Source: Halomicrobium sp. LC1Hm
GTDB lineage: Archaea; Halobacteriota; Halobacteria; Halobacteriales; Haloarculaceae
Length of the DNA stretch: 64,000 bases
NCBI RefSeq assembly: GCF_009617995.1
Contig: NZ_CP044129.1
Location: 1,426,001 to 1,490,000, forward strand
Direction: 5' to 3'
Shown here: one piece after another, positions 24,431 to 33,295 of the stretch
Numbering within the stretch: the first letter of the stretch is position 1
How the letters are laid out: the number at the start of each line of letters is the position of its first letter
Position numbers and translations under genes: made by a program
The notes under the pieces: model-generated
What the model was told of the DNA's origin: nothing
Seen by the model: only the letters and a program-made list of their open reading frames with translations
The model's database searches: none

Positions 24431-25381
24431 ATGAGTACGGCGACGGCGGACGTGTCCAAACGGAGAGCCTGGGTGATGGCCGCCCGCCCGCAGACGTTGC
24501 CGGCCGGTTCGGCACCCGTGATCGTCGGGGCCGGACTGGCACTCCACGACGGCGCGTTCGCGCCGCTTCCGTGGCTGGCAGCGCTGGCGGGGGCGTTGCT
24601 CCTCCAGATCGGGACGAACTTCGCGAACGACTACTACGACGCGGTCAACGGCGCAGATACAGACGACCGGGAGGGCTTTACGCGAGTGACTGCGGGCGGT
24701 CTCATCCCCGCGCGACAGGTCAAGTACGCGATGGCCGCCACGTACGGACTCGCGGTGGTCGTCGGCGTCTACCTCGTCGCGGTCGGTGGCGTGCCGATCC
24801 TCGTCGTCGGCCTGACGAGCATCGCCGCCGGGATCCTCTACACCGGCGGCCCCTACCCCTACGGCTATCGGGGACTGGGCGATCTGTTCGTGTTCGTCTA
24901 CTTCGGCGTCGTGGCCGTCACCGGCACCTACTACGTCCAGGCGGTGGCCACCAGCGATGTCGGTCTGTTCCCGACGGGGCTCCCCGCCGAGATCGGCCTC
25001 GCGACGGCGGTGGTGGCAAGCCTCCCCGCCGCGGGCCTCTCGACGGCGATTCTCGTCGTGAACAACGTCCGCGACCGCGAGACCGACGCCGAGGCCGGCA
25101 AGCGGACGCTCGCAGTCATGTTCGGCTACCGCTTCAGCCGACTGGAGTTCCTGGCGCTCGTGGGGATGGCCTACGTCGTCCCGATCGTCTTCGCTCTCGA
25201 CGGCGGGTTCGGCCTCCCGGCGCTGGCCCCCCTGCTCTCGCTGCCGCTCGCGGTCTCCGTGTCGAAGACGGTCCTGCGTCGCACCGACGGGGAGGCGCTC
25301 AATCCGGCCCTCGAACGGGTCGGTCAGACGGTGTTCGTCCACTCGGTACTGTTCGCTCTCGGCCTCGCACTGACAGCATGA
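24431..25381 (+). CDS. menA: 1,4-dihydroxy-2-naphthoate polyprenyltransferase MenA
   Basis: This 316-residue UbiA-superfamily membrane enzyme attaches the polyprenyl chain in menaquinone synthesis. It has about eight transmembrane helices and both Asp-rich prenyl-diphosphate motifs: NDYYDAVNGADTDDR at about 57-71 and a second one, NNVRDRETDAEAGKRT, near residue 215. The ATG at 24431 is preceded by non-coding sequence. Its TGA overlaps the menC ATG (ATGA), so the two are translationally coupled. Confidence 0.93.
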   Translation: MSTATADVSKRRAWVMAARPQTLPAGSAPVIVGAGLALHDGAFAPLPWLAALAGALLLQIGTNFANDYYDAVNGADTDDREGFTRVTAGGLIPARQVKYAMAATYGLAVVVGVYLVAVGGVPILVVGLTSIAAGILYTGGPYPYGYRGLGDLFVFVYFGVVAVTGTYYVQAVATSDVGLFPTGLPAEIGLATAVVASLPAAGLSTAILVVNNVRDRETDAEAGKRTLAVMFGYRFSRLEFLALVGMAYVVPIVFALDGGFGLPALAPLLSLPLAVSVSKTVLRRTDGEALNPALERVGQTVFVHSVLFALGLALTA

Positions 25382-26415
25382 CACTGAACCGATTCACGCT
25401 CCCGCTGACGACGCCGCTGTCGACTGCCCACGGCCGGATCGAGTCCCGAGAGGGATTCGTCGTCGGGTTCGAGCACCGCGGGACGGTCGGCGTCGGCGAG
25501 GCGACGCCGTTGCCCGGCTGGACGGAGTCGCTCGATGACTGCGAGGCGGCGCTGACGACGGCACTGGAAACCTACGCGGAGCGTGGCCACAGCGCGGCGC
25601 TGCTGGAACTGGACGCGGCGACGGTGCCGGCGGCGCGCCACGGCGTCGCGACGGCATTGCTCGACGCCGACGCCCGCGCCGACGGCGTGTCCCTCGCCCG
25701 CTGGTTCGATCCGGACGCCGGGACCGGGTCGGTGCCGGTGAACGCGACGGTCGGCGACGGGAGCGTCGAGGAGACGACGCGGGCGGCCAGAGCGGCGGTC
25801 GACGACGGGTTCGACTGCCTGAAGCTGAAAGCCGGCGTGCGCTCGGTCGCGGACGACGTCGAGCGCGTGCGGGCGGTCCGTGCTGCCGTCGGAGACGACG
25901 TGACGATCAGAGTCGACGCCAACGGCGCGTGGGACCGAGACAGCGCCCGGCGGGCGTTCGAGGCGTTCGCCCCGCTGGGCGTCGCCTACGTCGAGCAACC
26001 GCTGCCGGCCACCGATCTCGACGGCCACGCAGCCCTCGGGAACGAGACCGTCGGCGTTGCCATCGACGAGGGCTTTTGCGAGCACACGGCCGCAGCGGTG
26101 TTGGCCACCGACGTCGACGCCGTGATCCTCAAGCCGATGGTGCTTGGCGGCCCCGGCAACGCCCACACGATCGCGATGCGGGCCCGAGAGTCGGGTATCG
26201 AGCCGATAGTGACGACGACGATCGACGCCGCCGTCGCGCGGGCGGCCGCGATCCACGTCGCGGCCGCGATTCCGGCCGTCGAACCCTGCGGGCTCGCGAC
26301 CGCCGACGCGCTCGCGGACGACCTGACGGACGATCCGGCCCCGGTGAGCGACGGCCGCATCGCCGTCCCCGAGGGCGAGGGTCTCGGCATCGATCCCGAG
26401 GAGGTCGGATTGTGA
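25378..26415 (+). CDS. menC: o-Succinylbenzoate synthase MenC
   Basis: This 345-residue enolase-superfamily enzyme dehydrates SHCHC to o-succinylbenzoate. Catalytic residues are visible: LKLK with Lys149 and Lys151, metal ligands Asp180 (VDANGAWD), Glu206 (VEQPL) and Asp230 (AIDEGF), and Lys252 (LKPMVLGG). It overlaps menA upstream (ATGA) and menE downstream (GTGA). Confidence 0.9.
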   Translation: MTLNRFTLPLTTPLSTAHGRIESREGFVVGFEHRGTVGVGEATPLPGWTESLDDCEAALTTALETYAERGHSAALLELDAATVPAARHGVATALLDADARADGVSLARWFDPDAGTGSVPVNATVGDGSVEETTRAARAAVDDGFDCLKLKAGVRSVADDVERVRAVRAAVGDDVTIRVDANGAWDRDSARRAFEAFAPLGVAYVEQPLPATDLDGHAALGNETVGVAIDEGFCEHTAAAVLATDVDAVILKPMVLGGPGNAHTIAMRARESGIEPIVTTTIDAAVARAAAIHVAAAIPAVEPCGLATADALADDLTDDPAPVSDGRIAVPEGEGLGIDPEEVGL

Positions 26416-27950
26416 GACTGCCCGATCCCGAGGAGTGGCCAGTCGAGAACCCGCTCCCCGGACGGTCGAACGACCTGTTGCGCGAGCGTGCCAGGGCGAC
26501 CCCCGACGCGACGGCGCTGATCGACACGGACGGCGGGGACACGTGGACCTACGCGGAGTTCGACAGCCGAGTCGAGGCGTGGCGTGGCGGGCTGGCGGCG
26601 CTCGTCGACGAGCCAGCGCCCCGGATCGGGCTCGTGCTCCCGACGGGACCGGCGTTCGCGACGGCGCTGTTCGCGATCGCCCGCCAGAACGGTGTCGCAG
26701 TGGCGCTGAACGTCCGCGAGGCGACCGAGACCGTCGCGCGCCAGGCCACCACGGCGGGTGTCGACGCGGTGCTCTGTTCGCCCGCCACCGAGTCGACGGC
26801 CCGCGCGGTCGCTCCCTCGGAGGCCGTCGTCTGTTCGATCGCGAAGCCGTCGTCCGAAGACGTGAGACGCCTCGAACCGACCGAACCCGTCGGGCCGCCC
26901 GCCGAAGCCGACGCCAGTACCGACCGGCTCGTCCTCTTTACCTCCGGGACGACCGGCGCACCGAAAGGGGTCCGGCTGACGCGGGGGAACCTCGTCGCCA
27001 GCGCCGTCGGCTCGGCCCACCGGCTCGGCGTCTCGGCGAGCGACCGCTGGCTCGTCTGTCTGCCGATGTACCACATGGGCGGGCTGGCCCCGCTCGTCCG
27101 CTCGACGCTGTACGGCACCACGACAGTGCTACAGCGGTCGTTCGACCCGAGCGAGACTGCACGGGTCCTCTCGGCGGCGTCGATCACCGGCGTCTCGCTG
27201 GTCCCGACGATGCTCACGCGGCTCCTCGACGAGGGGTGGCGGCCGGCCGACGGGCTCCGGTTCGTCCTGCTCGGCGGGGCTCCCGCACGGCCGGCGCTGA
27301 TCGAGCGTTGCAGGGACGCCGAGGTGCCGGTGTACCCCACCTACGGAACGACGGAGACGGCGTCACAGATCACGACCGCGACGCCGGCAGCGGCCTTCGA
27401 ACAGCCCGAGACCGTCGGCCGCCCCCTCGACGGCACGTCTGTCGCCGTCCTGAACGACGGCGATCCGTGCCAGCCCGGCGAAGTGGGCGAACTGGTCGTC
27501 TCGGGACCGACGGTGACGCCGGGCTACCTCGACGAGAGCCAGACGGCAGACGCCTTCGACGAGTGGGGGTTCCGGACGGGAGATCTGGGCTACCGCGACG
27601 AGGACGGCCGCTGTTTCGTCGTCGGCCGCGTCGACGACATGATCGTGACCGGCGGCGAGAACGTCCGGCCGGCACGCGTCGCACGCACCATCGAGCGACT
27701 GTCGGCCGTCGAAACCGCGGCGGTCGTCGGCGTTCCGGACGAGGAGTGGGGCCAGCGCGTGGCCGCAGCGGTCGTCCCCGCGACGGACGAACTCACAGCT
27801 CCCGCGGTGATCGAGGCAGTCGCGGACGATCTCGCGGACTTCGCCGTCCCGAAGACCGTCACGCTGGTCGATGCGCTGCCCAGAACGCAGTCGGGGACGG
27901 TCGACAGAGAACAACTGCGAGACCTGCTCGGCCGGTCGGGGAACGACTAG
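26412..27950 (+). CDS. menE: o-Succinylbenzoate-CoA ligase MenE, GTG start
   Basis: This 512-residue AMP-forming acyl-CoA ligase activates o-succinylbenzoate for MenB. The adenylation P-loop FTSGTTGAPKG is at 176-186, PTYGTTE follows, the hinge region GDLGYRDEDGRCFVVGRVDD lies near 405, and the C-terminal lysine motif LPRTQSGTVDR is near 495. The GTG at 26412 overlaps the menC TGA as GTGA, which decides the start. The last 4 bp overlap the convergent mscS gene. Confidence 0.9.
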   Translation: MRLPDPEEWPVENPLPGRSNDLLRERARATPDATALIDTDGGDTWTYAEFDSRVEAWRGGLAALVDEPAPRIGLVLPTGPAFATALFAIARQNGVAVALNVREATETVARQATTAGVDAVLCSPATESTARAVAPSEAVVCSIAKPSSEDVRRLEPTEPVGPPAEADASTDRLVLFTSGTTGAPKGVRLTRGNLVASAVGSAHRLGVSASDRWLVCLPMYHMGGLAPLVRSTLYGTTTVLQRSFDPSETARVLSAASITGVSLVPTMLTRLLDEGWRPADGLRFVLLGGAPARPALIERCRDAEVPVYPTYGTTETASQITTATPAAAFEQPETVGRPLDGTSVAVLNDGDPCQPGEVGELVVSGPTVTPGYLDESQTADAFDEWGFRTGDLGYRDEDGRCFVVGRVDDMIVTGGENVRPARVARTIERLSAVETAAVVGVPDEEWGQRVAAAVVPATDELTAPAVIEAVADDLADFAVPKTVTLVDALPRTQSGTVDREQLRDLLGRSGND

Positions 27951-28735
27951 TCGCGGATCCGGACGATCCCGCCAGCGAACACCTGATCGTTGGGGACGAC
28001 GTACTCCTCGCCCTCGCTCTCGATGTGCGTGACGAAGATGTCGACCTCCTGGACGATGCCCCGCTGACCCTGGATGCGGACCTCGTCGCCGATGCTGTAC
28101 GGCTGGCTGAGGACGAGATACACGCCCGCAGCACCGGCCGACAGCAGTTGTTTGAACGCCAGTCCACCGAGGAACACGAGACCGAACGCGTAGGCGGCGA
28201 GCACGATCAACAGCGCCTCCGTCGCGACCCCGAGCTGGCCGAGCGCGACGAGGCCGGCCAGAAAGATGATGCTGTACTTGACCAGTTCGGGGAGCAGTTC
28301 CGCCTCCGGCAGCTTGATGCTCCGGAACTTCTCGCTGACCGAGAGCTTCGCCTTGTCTCCGGCGATGAGCCCGATCATGAGGGCAAACAGCGCCACGAAG
28401 AGGTTCGGCAGGTAGGCGACGAACGGAGACCACAGCGACACGTCCTGAAACCGCTGTGAGACGGCCCCAGCGAGCATCATCGCACCGATGTAGATCGAGA
28501 TGCCGACGAGGGTGGCGATCAGCCCGACGGTCGACGTTCCGAACCGCTGGGCCGTCCGCTCGAACGCCGTCCCCTCGACGGCCTCGTCGATGCCGGCGTC
28601 GCTGAGGAAGTAGTGCATGTACCGCCACGCGAGATACGCCAGCAACACCCCGAGGACCAGAATACTGATCGCGACCGCTGTCACGGCCTCACGCGAGAAC
28701 AGACTGCGGACGATCGCCGGCCAGTCGAACTGCAT
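27947..28735 (-). CDS. MscS-type mechanosensitive channel
   Basis: This 262-residue protein has about four to five membrane segments followed by a short MscS beta-domain (YSIGDEVRIQGQRGIVQEVDIFVTHI, VPNDQV). It is truncated after the beta-domain compared with E. coli MscS, lacking the large C-terminal cage. It overlaps the dacZ stop by one base (TGATG) and is thus coupled to c-di-AMP synthesis. This fits a role of c-di-AMP in osmotic balance. Confidence 0.85.
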   Translation of the reverse strand: MQFDWPAIVRSLFSREAVTAVAISILVLGVLLAYLAWRYMHYFLSDAGIDEAVEGTAFERTAQRFGTSTVGLIATLVGISIYIGAMMLAGAVSQRFQDVSLWSPFVAYLPNLFVALFALMIGLIAGDKAKLSVSEKFRSIKLPEAELLPELVKYSIIFLAGLVALGQLGVATEALLIVLAAYAFGLVFLGGLAFKQLLSAGAAGVYLVLSQPYSIGDEVRIQGQRGIVQEVDIFVTHIESEGEEYVVPNDQVFAGGIVRIRD

Positions 28736-29544
28736 CAGTACTCCTCCGGATCGACCTCGAGTATCAACTCACCGCTCTTGAACGCCCGGACGAGTCCGTC
28801 ACTCTCCGAGAGGACGATCGCGATGGCGTTGGTGTCTCGGGTGACCGCACCGGCAGCCATGTGGCGAGCGCCCAGTCCTTTCGGAATGTCGACGCCCTCG
28901 GCGGACGGTTCGAGGTACCGGTAGGCCGAGACGATCTTGCCACCATCAGAGATGACGAAGGCCCCGTCGAGCCGGGAGAACTCCTTGAGCATCACGTTGA
29001 CGATCGGATCGCCGACGTGGACGTGGGACTTCTCGAAGGGATTGTACGACAGCGGGCGGGACTTGTTCATCACCTTCCCGGCGTCGCCGACGACGAACAG
29101 CGCGCCCACCGGCTTGCCCTTCTGTCCTTTCTTCCCGAGTTCGACGGCCACGTCCAGTACGTCGTTGATGACCGACGGCTCCGCCCGGGAGTTGACGAAC
29201 AGCCCGTAGACGCCGGAGGGCGAAAACTCGGCGACCTGGACGCGAACGATCGAGTCCGGCGTGTCGTCGAACACGTCTCCGATACAGACCACGTCGGCGT
29301 CCTCCTCGACGTACTCCTGTTCGAGCGCACCTTCGACACCGAAGCGGATCCGGTCGGCCATGTCGGTGAACTCCAGGGGCAACTCGACGAACGTCTCCGC
29401 GTCGACCGTGTTTTCGGGAGCGATCACCACGACCTCGGTGTCGTCGTCCTCGAACGACTGGTACAGCGACGCGCTCGGAGAGAACAGAAACACCGCGTCG
29501 GTGTCGGCGACGATGTCGTCGAGGAACTCGCGCAACGCGCTCAT
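28735..29544 (-). CDS. dacZ: Diadenylate cyclase DacZ
   Basis: This 269-residue archaeal diadenylate cyclase makes c-di-AMP from two ATP. The C-terminal DAC domain shows the DGA motif (DGAFVISDGG, 193-202) and the RHR-type motif as RHMAAGAVT (from 227). The N-terminal about 110 residues are the pyruvate-kinase-like domain typical of archaeal DacZ. I used the ATG at 29544, since CCTTTTTGAC lies about 30 bp upstream. It shares a transcript with the following MscS channel. Confidence 0.92.
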   Translation of the reverse strand: MSALREFLDDIVADTDAVFLFSPSASLYQSFEDDDTEVVVIAPENTVDAETFVELPLEFTDMADRIRFGVEGALEQEYVEEDADVVCIGDVFDDTPDSIVRVQVAEFSPSGVYGLFVNSRAEPSVINDVLDVAVELGKKGQKGKPVGALFVVGDAGKVMNKSRPLSYNPFEKSHVHVGDPIVNVMLKEFSRLDGAFVISDGGKIVSAYRYLEPSAEGVDIPKGLGARHMAAGAVTRDTNAIAIVLSESDGLVRAFKSGELILEVDPEEY

Positions 29545-29616
29545 CGTTTCTCTTTTACTGGGGTGCGTCAAAAAGGTTTGCTGGCCGTCAGACGCACGTC
29601 AGATGGCTGTCCGCCG

Positions 29617-30627
29617 TCAGGGCTCGAACGCGAGGTCGTCGGCGATCGCAGCGACCCGATCTCGAACCACCGACGGATCGAGTTCGGCCCGATCGGCCAG
29701 CGCCAGCGCACCGCCCATCCCGACGCCCTCCTTGGCCTCGCCCGCGACGAACCGCTCCATCGCGACGTGGTCTGCCCGATCGAACGCCGGATCGGTCACC
29801 GTCAGGTCGAGGTCGAGATCCGCTGCCAGTCCGCGAACGTCGGCCGAGGGATCGTCGTCGACGAAAGACGTGGTCGCGAGCGACAGCGGCCCCTCGATGC
29901 CGGCGTGGCGCAAGAGCGCGCCCACGGTCGCCAGCTGGGTCCCGCCGGCCAGCGTCACCGCTCGCCCGGTCTCGATCGCCCCGATCGCGACCCCCGCGGC
30001 GACGGCCAGTACCGGATCGCCCATCCGGCGGACAGCCCGCTTTGGCTGGTCGGCCGCCTCCCCGGGCTCCAGCGCACTCGCGGTCAGTCCCTCCTCGACG
30101 ACGGACTCCTTCTGGTCGATCGGGTTCTCCGGGAGCGACGAAGAGACCGCACCGCGCTCGCCCAGCGCCCGCAGGACGCCGAGTGCCGTCGTCGTCCCGC
30201 CCGGAATCGTCTCGCCGATCACGACCTCGTCGGCGGGCAGCGAGCGGCCGAACTGCCGGGCCGCCTCGAACGCGCCCGGTGCCGACGGCACCGGGTCCTG
30301 CTCGCGAACGTCTCGGCCCGGCCTCGCGCCGACCGTCACCGTCGGCGCACCGCTCGGCTCGGCGAGCCCGCCGTCGACGACGGTCACGTCCAGGTCCAGT
30401 AACTCGACGACCGCACGCGTGACGACGGCGGGCGTGAGACAGCCGGTCGGGCTCTGGGGAACTGCCGGCGCTCGCACGACATCGCCGTAGCGCACGATCT
30501 CGGCGTCGGCAGCGGGTGTGTGTGCCAGCAGCGATTCGTCGGCCCCGGCCGCAGAGATACCGTCGATCTCGGCCGTCCGTGTCGAACCAGCGACGAGGAC
30601 CAGTCGCGTGCCACCGTCTGTACTCAT
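29617..30627 (-). CDS. cobT: Nicotinate-nucleotide-dependent phosphoribosyltransferase, archaeal CobT
   Basis: This 336-residue protein matches the archaeal CobT family (TIGR00303 type), which forms the alpha-ribazole phosphate needed for the lower ligand of cobamides. Recognisable parts are [16 protein letters not shown] near residue 150, [17 protein letters not shown] near 225 and the final [13 protein letters not shown]. The length is normal. It stands alone, with no other cobalamin gene in the window. Confidence 0.85.
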   Translation of the reverse strand: MSTDGGTRLVLVAGSTRTAEIDGISAAGADESLLAHTPAADAEIVRYGDVVRAPAVPQSPTGCLTPAVVTRAVVELLDLDVTVVDGGLAEPSGAPTVTVGARPGRDVREQDPVPSAPGAFEAARQFGRSLPADEVVIGETIPGGTTTALGVLRALGERGAVSSSLPENPIDQKESVVEEGLTASALEPGEAADQPKRAVRRMGDPVLAVAAGVAIGAIETGRAVTLAGGTQLATVGALLRHAGIEGPLSLATTSFVDDDPSADVRGLAADLDLDLTVTDPAFDRADHVAMERFVAGEAKEGVGMGGALALADRAELDPSVVRDRVAAIADDLAFEP

Positions 30628-30723
30628 TGCAACAGTTCCCGGCGCAGGCGGACTTGAACGCGTCGGTTACGGCCGAGTCGGTTCGCCCCACAATTTATTG
30701 TCGCGGCCACCGCCCGCATCAGT

Positions 30724-30951
30724 ATGGAGGACTTCGAGGAACTCGTCGCGTCGCTGACCCCCCGAGAAGACAACGACGCGATCTCGTCGTACCAGAACAC
30801 GACCGCCGTCGCGTGCCCGGCCTGCGAAGAGCCGTTCGACGACATGGTCGTCTGCAAGAACGAGTTCACGTCGCTCAATCTGGACATGAATCTCGACCTC
30901 TGTACGACCATCGACGACGGCAACGTCGTCATCTTCACGCACAAACCCTAA
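30724..30951 (+). CDS. Small zinc-finger-like protein (DUF7385 type)
   Basis: This 75-residue haloarchaeal protein has CPAC at about 36-39 and a further Cys at 49, with Cys65 later, possibly binding zinc. A TATA-like AATTTATTG lies 28 bp above the ATG. The family has been called a flagella-cluster protein in annotations, but no archaellum gene is nearby. The function is unknown. Confidence 0.7.
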   Translation: MEDFEELVASLTPREDNDAISSYQNTTAVACPACEEPFDDMVVCKNEFTSLNLDMNLDLCTTIDDGNVVIFTHKP

Positions 30952-31123
30952 TACGGAATTATGGTCGATCGTTACCGGATCGAACGCACGCCATCGTGCA
31001 GTCGACCCGACGTTAGATCAACAGCATCAGCCAAATCGTGCGATCGGGTTCTGTACCCAACAGGATAATTCGGCAGATACCCTCTCGATCTATCGACCGC
31101 CACGTACTCGCAGTCGCAATGTT

Positions 31124-31143
31124 CGGGACCGGATTTGAACCGG
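31124..31143 (-). repeat. Partial duplicate of the tRNA-Leu 3' end (att-like)
   Basis: CGGGACCGGATTTGAACCGG here is identical to 31211-31230, the T-arm and 3' acceptor side of tRNA-Leu(UAG). The copies are in the same orientation, 87 bp apart. Such direct repeats arise when tRNA-targeting elements integrate and later leave. The short spacer holds no integrase, so this is probably a scar. Confidence 0.55.
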
Positions 31144-31206
31144 AAGAGGACTCGCTCCGCCCGCAAAACGCAATCAGTCCTGCTCTTCGCTCACTGCGTT
31201 CGCTCA

Positions 31207-31290
31207 TGCGCGGGACCGGATTTGAACCGGCGGACCCCTACGGGATAGCGTCCTAAGCGCTACGCCTTTTCCGTGCTTGGCTACCCGCGC
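31207..31290 (-). tRNA. tRNA-Leu (anticodon UAG)
   Basis: The minus strand folds into a cloverleaf of 84 nt. The acceptor stem GCGCGGG/CCCGCGC has discriminator A. The anticodon stem TAGCG/CGCTA carries the loop CTTAGGA (anticodon TAG), followed by the long class II variable arm TCCCGTAGGGG and the T-loop GGTTCAAATCC. No intron is present and CCA is not encoded. Confidence 0.95.
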
Positions 31291-31477
31291 TCAAGAGTGG
31301 CTATTCCCGACCGATTCAAGTAGTTAACGCTCTCCGGCGCGGTCCCGGATGGCGTCGGCCAGCGAGTCCGGGTCGTCGAGCCGTTCGACGACGGTGAGAT
31401 CGTCGCCGACGGCGATAGTAACAATTGAACCGAGGCACCGACGAGCGTTTAAGTTCGATCGGGGCCAACGCCGGTGT

Positions 31478-31789
31478 ATGTACCGCGCGAGCGACCGGCG
31501 GGAACACGAGGAGTGGCTGGAGAATCTCGAAGCGACGGCAGATCGACTCGACCTGGAGGGGACGGCACGGTCCCGAGCGGTCGACCTGTTTCTCTCGTCG
31601 ATGCCGGTCGAAGAGGAGCGCTCCAAGCGTGCGGTGATGGCGGCGAGCCTCTACGTCGGTGCGCTGGTCAGCGGACAGGAGCGGTCACAGCGCGCCGTCG
31701 CCGACGCGGCGGACGTGTCTCGGCTGACGATTCAACAGCGGTGGAAAGGACTGCTCGAAGACGCCGGGCTGGACGCGCCAGACTGGTGA
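31478..31789 (+). CDS. Short TFB/TFIIB-like cyclin-fold protein
   Basis: This 103-residue protein resembles one cyclin repeat of transcription factor B (SKRAVMAASLYVGALVSGQERSQR, then a HTH VADAADVSRLTIQQRW). It lacks the zinc ribbon and the second repeat, so it cannot be a complete TFB. It may be a regulator competing for TBP or RNA polymerase contacts. The ATG at 31478 is supported by a TTTAAG TATA box 28 bp upstream. Confidence 0.75.
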   Translation: MYRASDRREHEEWLENLEATADRLDLEGTARSRAVDLFLSSMPVEEERSKRAVMAASLYVGALVSGQERSQRAVADAADVSRLTIQQRWKGLLEDAGLDAPDW

Positions 31790-31850
31790 TCGTGCCCTCG
31801 GAATCTCGTCTGTGAATATTCGGTCGGACACAGAATCGCACGCCGGAAGG

Positions 31851-32339
31851 TTAGGCCCGTTCCGGGCGACCGTCTCGGTCGGGCGTGACGTTGCCGTGCT
31901 GGTCGATCTCGCCGCGGACGATCCGCGTGCTCGAAATCACCTCGTCGTCGGCGGCGTAGACGTGCGGGACGACTTCGATGTCGAGCGTGTCGTGGCCACG
32001 CTCGCTCCGAATCTCGTTGATCCGCTTGCCACCGGTCTCGGTCTCGGGAGAGACGACCAGTACGTCGAACTGGGGTTCGGTGGCGATGCCGGTCGGTTCC
32101 GTCAGCTCTCGAACGTCGTACTCGCGGTCGTACTCCGCGGCGAAGTCGGCGAGTTCCGTATCGAGGTCCCGGCGGCGCTCGTCGAAAGAGCGGACGTAGC
32201 GGTCTTCGTCCCGAAGCTCGGGCGCGAGATCATCGCTGGTCAGCCCGACCGTCACGTCGCCCAGTTCGAACGCACGCTCGAACAGCGCGCGGTGACCATC
32301 GTGAATCGGATCGAACGTCCCACCCAGCGCGACCTTCAT
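31851..32339 (-). CDS. coaD: Archaeal phosphopantetheine adenylyltransferase
   Basis: This 162-residue nucleotidyltransferase transfers AMP from ATP to 4'-phosphopantetheine in coenzyme A synthesis. The signature GGTFDPIHDGH is at residues 6-16 and ISSTRI, equivalent to the second catalytic motif, is near 136. It is the archaeal cytidylyltransferase-like type and has normal length. Confidence 0.92.
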   Translation of the reverse strand: MKVALGGTFDPIHDGHRALFERAFELGDVTVGLTSDDLAPELRDEDRYVRSFDERRRDLDTELADFAAEYDREYDVRELTEPTGIATEPQFDVLVVSPETETGGKRINEIRSERGHDTLDIEVVPHVYAADDEVISSTRIVRGEIDQHGNVTPDRDGRPERA

Positions 32340-32401
32340 ACAACGTGGCAGAAGGGCTCTCGATTTAGGGGCTTCGACTCCGGCAGTACGAGACGAGGTG
32401 G

Positions 32402-33007
32402 CTACTCGTCGTCGTCAGCGGCCGCGTCGTCGCTGTCGGTCGTCTCGTCGTCGGTCTCGTCGTCGGTCTCGTCGCTGACGCTGATGGTGACCGGATCGGT
32501 CTCGGTGTCCTCGGTGTCGTCGTCGCGCCCATCCAGGTAGTCGTCGAGGTTGAACACGGTGTTGAGCTCGGACTGGACCTCGTCGACCACGTCCGTCACG
32601 AGGTCGCTGGGAGCCATCGCGGCGTACTCGTAGGGGTTGTTCCCCGCGCCGTCGCTCTCGCGTTTCTGGCGGGTGACCTTCCCCTCTTCGTGGAGTTCCG
32701 CGAGCGCTTCTCGGACGGTGCTCGGGTACAGTCCGGTCCCCTCTGCGATCTCGTCGCTCGTGCTGTCGGGGCGCTGCCGGAGGTGGACGTAGATCCGTGC
32801 CCGAGTCTCCGTGTCCAGCACCCACGACAGCAGGTCGACGATCCCCTCGTCGAAGGACTCGACGGCGCGGTCGGCCTCCTCTTCCAGCCGTTCGCGTACG
32901 TCCACGTCGTCGTCCAGTTCCTCGTCGAAGGGATCGTCCCCGAACGGGTCCTCACCGAAGTCGTCGTCCGTGTCCTCGTGATCGTCGGATGTATCGTCTG
33001 TCGTCAT
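32402..33007 (-). CDS. Acidic winged-HTH transcriptional regulator
   Basis: This 201-residue protein has a central winged HTH (about 50-115: LSWVLDTETRARIYVHLR, GLYPSTVREALAELHEEGKVTRQ). Very acidic, Asp/Glu/Thr-rich tails extend on both sides (1-40 and 160-201). This is a common haloarchaeal single-regulator pattern. Its target is unknown. Confidence 0.8.
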   Translation of the reverse strand: MTTDDTSDDHEDTDDDFGEDPFGDDPFDEELDDDVDVRERLEEEADRAVESFDEGIVDLLSWVLDTETRARIYVHLRQRPDSTSDEIAEGTGLYPSTVREALAELHEEGKVTRQKRESDGAGNNPYEYAAMAPSDLVTDVVDEVQSELNTVFNLDDYLDGRDDDTEDTETDPVTISVSDETDDETDDETTDSDDAAADDDE

Positions 33008-33189
33008 GTCGTTTCTAGAAGGACGGAAGTCGTCAGCGCACTAAAAGCTTGGGTCCTTCCCGGAAGGTCAAAATTGCTTTTGCAGGAATATTACTTAAAG
33101 AATGGGCGATGCCCCCCGCCATTATCGCGGACGAGATGTCTCGGAAACTATTTACCATATACCCCACAATGTAGCGATAGCGGTGTGGC

Positions 33190-33288
33190 ATGGGATGGTA
33201 CACCGCAGGTGGACGTTCGGCCGGCGTGGTGACCCGGCCGGCACCGGGATGCCCGCGACGGGTTCGAAGTGACGTGGAGTGGGGGTAG
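33190..33288 (+). CDS. Possible 32-residue microprotein or structured small RNA
   Basis: An ATG at 33190 lies 28 bp below a TATA-like CATATACC (33156-33163) and opens a 32-codon frame (MGWYTAGGRSAGVV...) ending at 33288, just before the end of the convergent gshA. The same DNA folds into three hairpins: GCGGTGT/ACACCGC (33180-33206), GCCGGC/GCCGGC (33220-33242) and CCCG/CGGG (33252-33262). A small RNA is therefore equally possible. No family is recognised. Confidence 0.3.
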   Translation: MGWYTAGGRSAGVVTRPAPGCPRRVRSDVEWG

Positions 33289-33295
33289 TACCCAA

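Noticed and set aside
31324..31425. A 34-codon protein-like end (GDDLTVVERLDDPDSLADAI) on the minus strand
   Set aside because: Composition is convincing but there is no ATG, GTG or TTG start in frame below the divergent promoter; it may be a gene remnant.
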